From assembly GCA_024281015.1 (NCBI GenBank), contig JAMXLL010000109.1, positions 1 through 38,726 on the forward strand: 38,726 bases of DNA, in the 5' to 3' direction. Shown in pieces: positions 24,165-31,447 of this stretch. The position numbers were made by a program, and so were the translations under genes. Source of the DNA: Candidatus Binataceae bacterium (GTDB lineage Bacteria > Desulfobacterota > Binatia > Binatales > Binataceae). The number at the start of each line of letters is the position of its first letter. Within the stretch, counting starts at the first letter, position 1. The notes under the pieces were generated by a model, which did no database searches, was not told the origin of the DNA, and was given only the letters and a program-made list of their open reading frames with translations.

Positions 24165-25517
24165 TCAATCGATAGCCACAGAATGATCATGGATCATGTC
24201 GGTAGTTGCAAACGACTCTGTAGTAATGAAATCGGCGAAGGCGATATAGGTGGCGATCGCTCCAAAGCCCAGAACATTGAATGCGGAGCTGATCATTGCG
24301 ATAGGATCGTGAGGGAGCAAATATTGGGTTGTGCGCAGTGCGTTAAATACGTAATCGAGGTTGAAAAGCCAATTAATAGTTATCAAGACAAAGGCTCCGG
24401 TCAGGAACGGAGAATCGAGAATGGCAGGAACGAAAAACACCAGAGCCGGGTAAAGATAACGTTCGTGCATTCTCGGCGCGAATAAAAAATTGCCGAATAG
24501 CGCAATGAATATCGCCAGCATCAGCATTCGAGGCGTACGTGATCTCCACAAAAGGTAGAAGCTTAACATCAGCGCGCAGCTGCTCAATAAAATTCCGAGA
24601 TCAAAGTAGCTCAATCCCATTATCAGCACGGTGGCGTCAGGCTGCCTGAGTCCACCCGTCAACGCCATGAAGTTGAAGGCGTTCACTGACGTTTCGCGAA
24701 AAGATTGCAGAGATCGGAGGTAAAAACGAGGTAACCAATCCAGTGGATGGCTCCCCTGAAATGGTGCCGTAACGATCATGATCGCTGCAAGGAAAACGAT
24801 CATAGCAGTCGCCCAGCGTGCTGGGCGTGCATGCCACAATGCCCACAGGGCCAGCAGTGGGATCAGCAACAGAGCGTGTGGTTTCGTCAAAAGGGCTACC
24901 GCCGCCAACGCCGCACCCAGTTCGTATTTGGACTCCAGCACGAACAGCGCTGCAAGCCACATCAACAAGGTAACAATCGCATCGCTTTGGCCCCATATGA
25001 CGGTATCGAACAATAAGGCAGGATTGAGCGCAATAACGACTGTTCCGGTCCAGCATTTAGCTCTGGAGAAACCTGATTTGCGTAGAAAGACAAACAATGT
25101 CTCAGCAAGCAAGACATTGGTCACAACGGGCGGGATTTGAATAAGTAGCCGAAGAGGCGTCCTTGAAAGATGAAGGAGCCTGCCTGCAACGCCGGCGACC
25201 CACAATGGGTACATCGACGCTGGAGGATACTCCCAATGGTATTCGTAACCGGGCGCATAGAAGAGGGCTGGACCTCTCTGCGCAAGTCTGAAGGCCCATT
25301 CGCGATAAACATTAAGATCGCAAGACAATCCGGAACAGGGGAACAAACATGCAATTTCTGCGGCCATTACGAGCAGCAGCAGGATGACGGCGGAACTTAA
25401 TCCACTACCACGATAAGCCAGTAGTCGCGAATAATCGACCACGCACCAAACTATGAGAAATGCCATGGCCGTCCCGGCGGCTACACCCATCATATCCTGC
25501 AATCCATGTGAGGGCAT
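24165..25517 (-). CDS. GT-C-fold polyprenyl-phosphate-dependent membrane glycosyltransferase (GT87/DUF2029-like)
   Basis: A 450-residue integral membrane protein with about ten to twelve hydrophobic segments. After the first two segments comes CDLNVYREWAFRL, an acidic loop typical of the catalytic Asp in GT-C enzymes. VIWGQSDAIVTLLMW, ALLTKPHALLLIPL and MHERYLYPAL recur in bacterial mannosyltransferase- and arabinosyltransferase-like proteins. Such enzymes take sugar from a polyprenyl-phosphate donor at the periplasmic face to build glycolipids, polysaccharide or glycoproteins. ATG 25517 has a poor ribosome site, and Met9 or Met10 are alternatives. It is followed by no obvious partner, but a secreted protein and a pilin lie upstream on the same strand, so surface glycosylation is conceivable. 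Confidence 0.8.
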   Translation of the reverse strand: MPSHGLQDMMGVAAGTAMAFLIVWCVVDYSRLLAYRGSGLSSAVILLLLVMAAEIACLFPCSGLSCDLNVYREWAFRLAQRGPALFYAPGYEYHWEYPPASMYPLWVAGVAGRLLHLSRTPLRLLIQIPPVVTNVLLAETLFVFLRKSGFSRAKCWTGTVVIALNPALLFDTVIWGQSDAIVTLLMWLAALFVLESKYELGAALAAVALLTKPHALLLIPLLALWALWHARPARWATAMIVFLAAIMIVTAPFQGSHPLDWLPRFYLRSLQSFRETSVNAFNFMALTGGLRQPDATVLIMGLSYFDLGILLSSCALMLSFYLLWRSRTPRMLMLAIFIALFGNFLFAPRMHERYLYPALVFFVPAILDSPFLTGAFVLITINWLFNLDYVFNALRTTQYLLPHDPIAMISSAFNVLGFGAIATYIAFADFITTESFATTDMIHDHSVAID

Positions 25518-25892
25518 TGGAGCACGTCGCCGGTATACAACATCATTTTGTCGCGAGCTGAAAGTTGTCTGCGATACTACCGATATTCAGCACAACTTCC
25601 ATGCGGCACGAGTACTTCGCCCGATAGTTGACATGGCCGATGCGAATACTTAGCGAATCGCAGTCGCGCGAGAATCACTTTATACTTCCCCCTCGCTAGT
25701 CACCAGCCGAGAAGCCCTCGCGCCTTCTCGAACGACATACGGGGTTCTGCCCCACCTTGCCGTATACTTTGGACAGGCGCACCGAGGCTGCCGGATTTAC
25801 TCGCTACTACCCGAGAGTTCCGGTTTCAGAAAGAGCAGGCTCCTGCATTTCAGAGAAGTTAGGACACTAGCCTAAGGCCGACACGCTTCGGT
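25518..25892. other. Intergenic gap with two hairpins
   Basis: This stretch between two minus-strand genes has no convincing ORF. Hairpins CGAGAAG/CTTCTCG (25708-25730) and ATACGG/CCGTAT (25737-25765, with a smaller GGGG/CCCC stem inside) can form, neither followed by a T-run on the minus strand. They may affect the 3' end of the secreted-protein transcript. Confidence 0.35.
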
Positions 25893-26471
25893 CTAGCTGC
25901 ATGAAGCCAGCATCTCAGAAATCGTGAGGCTGGTGCCGGGCAGGTTTTGCATGCACGGCTGATTGTTGCTGCACTGAACCATGTACGCCCAATGAGTTAC
26001 CGTTCCGCCGGTGGCGCTGGTGGACATCTGGTTTTCCATGGTCCATTGATGGCTGATGAATCGCATTGTTCCGAGCCCGGCGGTCGGAGTGCCGGAGGAA
26101 CCGGTGGGTGTAAAGGACAGGTTGACGCTTCCCTGCGGCGTCACTGAACCCACCAACTGAAAGCAGTTCGGACCGGAGCCTTGGCCAGCAAGGGTAAGCA
26201 TTGTGGCGACACGGCCCCAAAAATAACCGCCCTGGTAGGTTTGGATATAGAAAACCGTCTGGTCGGTAATCGGGATGAAGGTGCCGCCATTGGAGGTGGT
26301 TGAGAAGATAGCCTCGAGATTGGTCGGAGGCACGTACCAGTAGCTGTTAGACAGGAAAGCCCAATCGCCTTTCGACGATCCGGGCGCGTTGCCAGCGAAT
26401 CCGCATACGAGGGTGGCTAAAAGCAAAGTCGGCAGGACAACCCGCGCGAGCGAAAATCCGCTTATCAGCAT
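25893..26471 (-). CDS. Secreted protein of unknown family
   Basis: From ATG 26471 the product has 192 residues. It opens with a likely Sec signal peptide (MLISGFSLARVVLPTLLLA then TLVCGFAGNAPG), with no canonical lipobox. The mature part begins GDWAFLSNSYWYVPPTNL and looks rich in beta strands, Gly, Thr and aromatic residues. Four Cys (in GPNCFQL, VQCSNNQPC and LASC) could form two disulfides in the periplasm or outside. I recognise no domain; the opening GDWAFLSNSYWYVP might define a lineage-specific family. A longer frame to 26558 is not supported. It is transcribed in the direction of the glycosyltransferase, and away from the pilin, which lies upstream. Confidence 0.75.
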   Translation of the reverse strand: MLISGFSLARVVLPTLLLATLVCGFAGNAPGSSKGDWAFLSNSYWYVPPTNLEAIFSTTSNGGTFIPITDQTVFYIQTYQGGYFWGRVATMLTLAGQGSGPNCFQLVGSVTPQGSVNLSFTPTGSSGTPTAGLGTMRFISHQWTMENQMSTSATGGTVTHWAYMVQCSNNQPCMQNLPGTSLTISEMLASCS

Positions 26472-26640
26472 ATGCGGTCGCGACTGCGAGCCTGTTCCAT
26501 GCGTCGGAACCGTCGGTACCACTATCCTCGCACCCCCCTTGTCCTGACTCAGAGTCACTCAGGCTTTGATCGAAAGCCTTTGGTCGAAGCGTAGTTTTTG
26601 GTGTCACTGATCGACCGAATTACACAACCGGGCCAGGCTA

Positions 26641-26670
26641 TGAAAAGGACACAACAGAGTGGGTTGTGCC
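26641..26670 (-). terminator. Probable intrinsic terminator downstream of flp and structured region
   Basis: On the minus strand GGCACAAC pairs with GTTGTG-CC (8 pairs with one bulged T, 7-base loop) and is followed by TTTTCA. It lies about 255 bases after the flp stop, so a pilin transcript ending here would carry a long 3' region containing the fold at 26765-26836. Confidence 0.45.
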
Positions 26671-26764
26671 GTACCCATAATCTTGATTCTGGAGCCACGG
26701 GCGGTGAGTGGGCAAATAGTTGGGCCGCGACAAGCTTAAGTCGACCCGGGCCGGCACATCAGCG

Positions 26765-26836
26765 CGAACGAGCTGATTACGGAGCTTGATGTTGCAAGCC
26801 TCGTCGGCCCGTGCGTCGGGCTCTGCAGCTCGTTCG
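26765..26836 (-). ncRNA. Candidate structured RNA or palindromic element (three-way junction)
   Basis: A perfect 11-base inverted repeat, CGAACGAGCTG at 26765 and CAGCTCGTTCG at 26826, encloses two further hairpins. One is at 26781-26803 (GGAGCTTG with CAAGCCTC, seven pairs, one bulge) and the other at 26808-26822 (GCCCG, loop TGCGT, CGGGC). Together they fold as a compact three-way junction of 72 bases. It lies between flp and a minus-strand terminator-like hairpin. Strand is assigned from that terminator only. It could be a small RNA, a 3'-UTR element, or a REP/MITE-like palindromic insertion. No match to a known RNA family is recognised. Confidence 0.4.
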
Positions 26837-26848
26837 ATCTCGTGGCGC

Positions 26849-26880
26849 ATGTAATCTACAAAATATGTAATCTACAAAAT
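26849..26880. repeat. Perfect tandem duplication of a 16-base unit
   Basis: ATGTAATCTACAAAAT occurs twice back to back (26849-26864 and 26865-26880). The AT-rich unit contrasts with its surroundings and lies 12 bases beside the 72-base palindromic fold and 45 bases after the flp stop. It may be slippage, a duplicated target site or an AT-rich promoter region reading toward 26765. Confidence 0.9.
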
Positions 26881-26924
26881 TCGCCCCTGAAATTGCATAA
26901 GGACGCTCACGTGGGAACCCGTCA

Positions 26925-27092
26925 TCAGATACAGCCGGAGATGCTGTTGGCTGTGCTACTGATATGTGTTCCGAGTGCAGCCCAGGCCGTTATGGCCACG
27001 ACAGCAATCAGCGCCACAATCAGGCCGTATTCCGCCATGGTCTGTCCAGATTGCAGACGGTGGCGCAACCAGAGTTGCCGGACTTGGTTCAT
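26925..27092 (-). CDS. flp: Flp-type (type IVb) pilin
   Basis: A 55-residue prepilin. ATG 27092 has GGAG 8 bases upstream, while the longer frame to 27230 has no support. A short basic leader (MNQVRQLWLRHRLQSGQ) is followed by TMAEYGLIVALIAVVAITAW, the Flp hydrophobic N-terminal helix with the conserved Glu-Tyr pair. The prepilin peptidase (TadV/CpaA type) would cleave in the Gly-Gln-Thr region before the hydrophobic helix. The end carries one Cys (SGCI). Flp pili support adhesion and surface contact. No tad/cpa assembly genes are visible in this window, so the pilin is an orphan here. A sigma-54-like promoter precedes it. Confidence 0.88.
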   Translation of the reverse strand: MNQVRQLWLRHRLQSGQTMAEYGLIVALIAVVAITAWAALGTHISSTANSISGCI

Positions 27093-27146
27093 GACTTTTC
27101 TCCACTTGTAAACTGTAGAGGCCTCAATTAGTGGCGTTTCAATGAG

Positions 27147-27162
27147 TGCAATGGACGTGCCG
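27147..27162 (-). promoter_or_regulatory. Sigma-54 (-24/-12) promoter of flp
   Basis: Read on the minus strand, GGCACG (27161-27156), TCCA and TTGCA (27151-27147) match the RpoN consensus TGGCACG-N4-TTGCW nearly fully, with GG and GC separated by exactly 10 bases. The predicted start site is near 27136, leaving a 44-base leader that carries the flp Shine-Dalgarno. Confidence 0.7.
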
Positions 27163-27337
27163 CATTCTATTCCGGTAGTTTTTACATGCGCGAGCCAATT
27201 CCGTACGAGAGATGTCTCACAGTAGTCCACGGGAGCGATCCAAAACGCTACATTGAGTCAGCGACTGGGTAGCAGCCATCACGATCTTGGCGGCGAAAAG
27301 ATGCCAACCAGATACCGGCACGCAGCTCAGATCCAAC

Positions 27338-27363
27338 CGATTGACTAATTCATTAGTGAATCG
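27338..27363. promoter_or_regulatory. Enhancer-like 26-base dyad upstream of flp
   Basis: Arms CGATTGACTAAT and ATTAGTGAATCG are inverted with one mismatch around TC. The centre is about 214 bases upstream of the predicted sigma-54 start site, a normal distance for an enhancer-binding-protein site. It could serve the pilin promoter; no protein is assigned. Confidence 0.5.
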
Positions 27364-27433
27364 ATATTAGAGCCGAGCAAGGCCAAGCGCTCAATGTTAG
27401 GGATGCCACGCGCATTATAATCGGACCTTTGTA

Positions 27434-27463
27434 TTCGGCTAATGTTAGGCGCCATTAGCCGAA
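27434..27463. promoter_or_regulatory. Second inverted repeat upstream of flp
   Basis: TTCGGCTAAT and ATTAGCCGAA are perfect 10-base arms around 10 bases. It shares the CTAAT/ATTAG half-site with the dyad 70-100 bases away. AATGTTAGG is repeated at 27393 and 27441. It may be a second activator site or a transcript-end hairpin for panE, but no T-run follows on either strand. Confidence 0.45.
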
Positions 27464-27605
27464 CCCCGCAGACACGGGCCCTTTATGTTCGGTCAATCGA
27501 TCGAGGCAAGAAACCCAAGGCGGCACCTCACGGCCTGCTTTTCAGTTGCTTTGAGGCGACCAAATTGACAACAACTAGGCACTTGGCAATGCGGCAGACG
27601 TCCTG

Positions 27606-28538
27606 CTAGCGGTCGCCAAATCTGCGGGTTTTCTCCAATAGCTTCAACAGCGTGTACACCGCCTCGGTCGCTGGCACCTTCATATTATGCCGGCGGGCGG
27701 CGCGCACTACCGCACCTGAGATAGCCTCATATTCGAGCGGTTTACCTTTTTCCAAGTCCTGCAGCGTAGAGGTTTTAATCGCAGCTGCATTGAGTGATTT
27801 GCGGATCATCGCCAGTTGCGCATCAATGCGATCATCACTGACTTTCGCTCCCTCGGCGCGGCCGACGGCGAGTGTCTCGTGCATTAGCGAGCGCACAAGT
27901 TCGAATCCGTCGGGATCCTCGATCATCTGGGCGAGAGTCGTATGACTGAGGGCACTAACGCTGTTGGTGCTGTTGTTGCCCATCAGTTTATACCAACGAA
28001 TCGTCTGTAGATCGCTGGTAAGCTCACCGAGGATTCCAGCACGCCGCAGCACTTCGGCAATCCTCTCCGCTCGCGGCGTAATGCGCCCGTCCAGTTCGCC
28101 GAATTCAATTTCACCCAGAGCGGTATGAAGCACTTTGCCCGGCGAAACCAATTCCGCACCGACCCGCGAGTTGCCCCCCATCACCTGCTCGCGTGGAAAG
28201 AATCGGCACAGGACTTCCTCGTTCTCAACCCCGTTCTGAATGGTCATTAACACGCCGTCAGGGGCGAGACAGCCTTCAAGCTGTCTGGCGGCAGATTCGG
28301 TATCGTACGACTTGACCGCAAACAGAATTAATTCGTAGGGGGCAAATTCCCGAGGATCTCCGGTCGCGTTCACGCGAAGTTTGAGGTCGGCTTTGAAGCT
28401 CTTTATCTCTAGTCCATTCTCTCGCAGCACGCGCAGATTCTCGCCACGTGCGCAAAACACCACATCTTGACCGGCTCGTTGGAGTTGCGCGCCATAGTAT
28501 ATACCAACAGCCCCGGCGCCCATTATCAGAATCTTCAT
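27606..28538 (-). CDS. 2-dehydropantoate 2-reductase (PanE/ApbA family)
   Basis: PanE reduces ketopantoate to pantoate with NADPH for CoA synthesis; related enzymes reduce other 2-oxo acids. The 310-residue protein starts at ATG 28538 with the NADP motif MKILIMGAGAVGIYYG; a 54-base extension to 28592 is unlikely since it precedes the glycine motif. The catalytic Lys is in WYKLMGNNSTNSVSAL, the conserved Asn in QNGVEN and the Glu in KPLEYEAISGAVVR. Family level is firm. Since genomes often hold several paralogues, true ketopantoate specificity is not certain, so no symbol is given. It is separated by 143 bases from the ABC permease and could be read through from it. Confidence 0.88.
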   Translation of the reverse strand: MKILIMGAGAVGIYYGAQLQRAGQDVVFCARGENLRVLRENGLEIKSFKADLKLRVNATGDPREFAPYELILFAVKSYDTESAARQLEGCLAPDGVLMTIQNGVENEEVLCRFFPREQVMGGNSRVGAELVSPGKVLHTALGEIEFGELDGRITPRAERIAEVLRRAGILGELTSDLQTIRWYKLMGNNSTNSVSALSHTTLAQMIEDPDGFELVRSLMHETLAVGRAEGAKVSDDRIDAQLAMIRKSLNAAAIKTSTLQDLEKGKPLEYEAISGAVVRAARRHNMKVPATEAVYTLLKLLEKTRRFGDR

Positions 28539-28681
28539 CGTAGTCTCAGCCTCATCGACCAGAGCGTATCGTATCGCTGAATCGTCCGCCATTGCGTGTT
28601 GCGATCGGTAAGGGATCCGCGCGATTCATCCGGCTGCATTAGCAAACAAGCTTATTCTCGAGAGGGGCCGGACGCTTCCAA

Positions 28682-29470
28682 TCAATACCTGGTTGCGCGG
28701 TTCGCGACGCGAGCAGCCAACATATACATCGCCATCGCGAATACCAAAGCAACCACGATCGATAGCATGAAATTGGGCAAGGAACCGACCCTACCCGCTT
28801 GACCCATATAAAGCGCTTCGCGGAGCGCCGCCACGCCATAGGTCAACGGATTAATCCGCATTAGCCAGGCGAGGGGTGCGGGTGCGCCGCTTTGAGGCCA
28901 GAAGGCTCCCGATAACAGCCAGATAGGAATCAGGATCAGGTTCATGATGGCATGAAAGCCCTGGGTCGATTCGATTCGCCAGGCAATTACCAATCCGATA
29001 CAGGTGAGCGAAAATGCAATTATTGCCATGATGGCCGCTGCTAACAGGACGGCGGGGGCAGTCAGAATAATTCCGGCCAGCGGCGCCAATATCAGGAAAA
29101 TACAACTCGGAATCCAGGCGAGAGTGGTGCCGCCCATTGCTTGCCCCATCACGATTGCTGGCCGTGAAATGGGCGCCACCAATACACCTTGGAGAAAACC
29201 CTCGCGGCGATCTTCAACCGTGGAGATAGTGGAGAAAATCGCCGTGAAGAGCAGCACTAGGACAATAAAGCCGGGATACAGATACTGGAAGTAATTGATC
29301 CCGCCCGGCATCCCGGCCGGTCTAAACGAGGCCTTTAGTCCCGCCCCGAGTAGCAACCAGAACACCAGCGGCTGAAGGAACGAGCCGATCAGCCGGCTTC
29401 GCTGGCGCCGAAACCGGGTGATTTCGCGCAGCCAAAGAGTCCCGGCTCCCAATGAGGCATCAGCATTCAT
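28682..29470 (-). CDS. ABC-2 type transporter permease
   Basis: A 262-residue membrane protein with six hydrophobic segments and an N-terminal cytoplasmic stretch (LWLREITRFRRQRSRLIGSFLQPLVFWLLLG) characteristic of the ABC-2 permeases related to DrrB and NodJ. EDRREGFLQGVLVAPISR matches the family coupling-helix region, and MRINPLTYGVAALRE is the C-terminal ABC-2 signature. The start ATG overlaps the stop of the ATPase gene by four bases (29467-29470), so the two are translated together. Such exporters carry drugs, polysaccharide or lipids; there is no substrate evidence here. Confidence 0.9.
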   Translation of the reverse strand: MNADASLGAGTLWLREITRFRRQRSRLIGSFLQPLVFWLLLGAGLKASFRPAGMPGGINYFQYLYPGFIVLVLLFTAIFSTISTVEDRREGFLQGVLVAPISRPAIVMGQAMGGTTLAWIPSCIFLILAPLAGIILTAPAVLLAAAIMAIIAFSLTCIGLVIAWRIESTQGFHAIMNLILIPIWLLSGAFWPQSGAPAPLAWLMRINPLTYGVAALREALYMGQAGRVGSLPNFMLSIVVALVFAMAMYMLAARVANRATRY

Positions 29471-30465
29471 TCAGCTTGGTTTTGTCCGGTATAGAAACGC
29501 TTTCCGGTCAGACGAACGAAAACGTCTTCGAGCGTTGGTTTGCCAAACACCACCGACTCAATCTGCTCGCCGAACGAATCGACTACGTCGCGCACGAATT
29601 CATGGCCCCCCGGACGCTCTATTCGCAAACAACCGTCAACCAGCGCTGCGGGAGTTCGCATCTTCACTTGAATCTGCTCGCGCAAACTTTCAGGATCCCG
29701 CGTATTGATAACAATCACGTCGCCACCGACCTGTGCCTTAAGTTCCGGCGGTGAGGCAAGCGCCATCAGCTTGCCGTCGTGCAGAATTGCCAGCCGGTCA
29801 CATCGTTCGGCCTCTTCCAGGTGGTGAGTGGTCATAACCACCGTGACAGCCAGATCGTTCCTAAGGCGCGCAATGTAGTTGAGGAATTCGCGCCGCGCTG
29901 CCGGATCAAGCCCGCTACTAGGCTCATCGAGGATAAGCAGGTCCGGCTTGTGAAGAAATGCCTGGGCGAGTTCAACACGCCGCTGAAGGCCGCCAGATAG
30001 AGTCTCGGCAAGATCGTTCGCGCGTTGCGACAGGCCAAGCCACTGGAGCATGGCCGCGCTACGGTCCCGCAGACACTGTCCCTTTAACCCAAAGAGATGG
30101 CCATGGTGCATGAGGTTTTCGGCGACCGTCAGCTTGCCATCGATGCTCGGATGCTGAAAGACCACGCCGAGCCGTCGGCGCAACGCACTCGTGTCATGGC
30201 GCAAGTCATAACCGAGGACGGTGACATTGCCTGCTTGCAAGGGAATCAGGGTCGACAAAAGTTTGAAGAGGGTGGTTTTGCCGCTACCGTTCGGACCGAG
30301 GAGCCCAAAGATTTCGCCCCGCTCAATCACGAAGCTCAGATCATTCAGCGCCCGCCGTTCCTTATAGCTGAAGGTGAGCGACTCCACTTCAATCGCATAG
30401 GCAGGCTCCGGAGTTGGCCGAATTACAGCATCGGCAGGAGCTATGCTGGCGACAGGCATTTCCAT
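29467..30465 (-). CDS. ABC transporter ATP-binding protein (DrrA/CcmA-like)
   Basis: The ATPase partner of the ABC-2 permease. From ATG 30465 it has 332 residues: Walker A GPNGSGKTT, Q-loop VVFQHPSIDGKLTVAENL, signature LSGGLQRRVELAQA, Walker B LLILDEPSSGLDP and switch His in TTHHLEEAERCD. After residue about 235 a C-terminal extension ending FGKPTLEDVFVRLTGK is typical of daunorubicin-resistance-type and ABC-2 ATPases. Starts are ambiguous: GTG 30561 has a weak AGGG and would add 32 residues; ATG 30459 is also possible. The gene is 133 bases after pdxJ on the same strand, so it may belong to the same long transcript. Confidence 0.9.
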   Translation of the reverse strand: MEMPVASIAPADAVIRPTPEPAYAIEVESLTFSYKERRALNDLSFVIERGEIFGLLGPNGSGKTTLFKLLSTLIPLQAGNVTVLGYDLRHDTSALRRRLGVVFQHPSIDGKLTVAENLMHHGHLFGLKGQCLRDRSAAMLQWLGLSQRANDLAETLSGGLQRRVELAQAFLHKPDLLILDEPSSGLDPAARREFLNYIARLRNDLAVTVVMTTHHLEEAERCDRLAILHDGKLMALASPPELKAQVGGDVIVINTRDPESLREQIQVKMRTPAALVDGCLRIERPGGHEFVRDVVDSFGEQIESVVFGKPTLEDVFVRLTGKRFYTGQNQAE

Positions 30466-30598
30466 AGTGCGCAGAAAAACACTCCATAAACGTGGTGCAA
30501 ACAACCTGAGGTAACCATTATTTCGCAGGCCGCGGCCAAGCGGCAATGTGGCAGTGAGCACGCAACCCTGGGGCGGCGCCGCTCGGTGAGTGAGGCTC

Positions 30599-31447
30599 TC
30601 AACGTTGACCGTTGATCAACTTGAGCATTTCGCGCACTGCCCGGTCCATTCCAGCGATTAACGAACGGGCAACGATGGCATGGCCGATGTGCAGCCAGGC
30701 GATTCCGGGTATCGCCGCCACCGGTGCTACATTATCATAATTTAGTCCATGACCGGCGTTGGGTTTGAGTTTCAGGGAGCGGGCCAATTTAACCGCAGCT
30801 CGAATTTTCTGCAGCTCAGCCCGGGTTGCATCGCTAAACTGCGGCGGAATCACCCCTTCCGAGTTGCGCGTTTTTCCTGAACGGGCCTGCGGCGACACGC
30901 GGCGCATGCGGTGTTGTTGTCCCTCCACTTCGCCGTTGTCACGCGCATTGGCCAAGTCTGCGTCAGCCAGATTCGCGTACGTTCCCGTATGGATTTCAAC
31001 GAAGTCAGCGCCGAGCATCGCCGCAGCTTCGATCTGTCTTGGCTCCGGGTCAACGAACAGACTGACCCCGATATTTGCCAGGCTGAGCCGCTCCAGTATC
31101 GGCTGCAGGCGCTCTTTCAACCCAGCCACATCGAGCCCGCCCTCCGTTGTCAGCTCTTCGCGCCGCTCCGGCACGAGGCAAACTTCATCGGGGCGCAGTT
31201 CCATGGCGATTTCCAGCATTTCCGCGGTAGGCGCCATCTCCTGGTTCAGATGAATCTTTATGGCCTGGAGGATACCGAACAAATCGGTATCCTTGATGTG
31301 GCGGCGATCCTCGCGGAGATGGACCGTGATCGCACTTGCTCCGGCTCGCTCGGCCACGAGCGCAACTTCGACCGGATCGGGATAACGTGCGAGGCGCGCC
31401 TGTCTGACGGTTGCAACGTGATCGACATTAACGCCGAGTTTTATCAT
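30599..31447 (-). CDS. pdxJ: Pyridoxine 5'-phosphate synthase with internal insertion
   Basis: PdxJ joins 1-deoxyxylulose 5-phosphate and 3-amino-2-oxopropyl phosphate in DXP-dependent vitamin B6 synthesis. Motifs include KLGVNVDHVATVRQAR, AITVHLREDRRHI, EVCLVPERREELTTEGGLDV, VSLFVDPEP and VNAGHGLNY-like PNAGHGLNYDNV. The protein has 282 residues where the family usually has about 240-250. The excess lies between EIHTGTYAN (about 152-159) and ATRAELQKIRAAV (207 on), a hydrophilic, Arg/Gln-rich stretch near the active-site entrance. No frame disruption is apparent. ATG 31447 overlaps the glmM stop by four bases. Its presence beside glmM is common in Proteobacteria. Confidence 0.94.
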   Translation of the reverse strand: MIKLGVNVDHVATVRQARLARYPDPVEVALVAERAGASAITVHLREDRRHIKDTDLFGILQAIKIHLNQEMAPTAEMLEIAMELRPDEVCLVPERREELTTEGGLDVAGLKERLQPILERLSLANIGVSLFVDPEPRQIEAAAMLGADFVEIHTGTYANLADADLANARDNGEVEGQQHRMRRVSPQARSGKTRNSEGVIPPQFSDATRAELQKIRAAVKLARSLKLKPNAGHGLNYDNVAPVAAIPGIAWLHIGHAIVARSLIAGMDRAVREMLKLINGQR

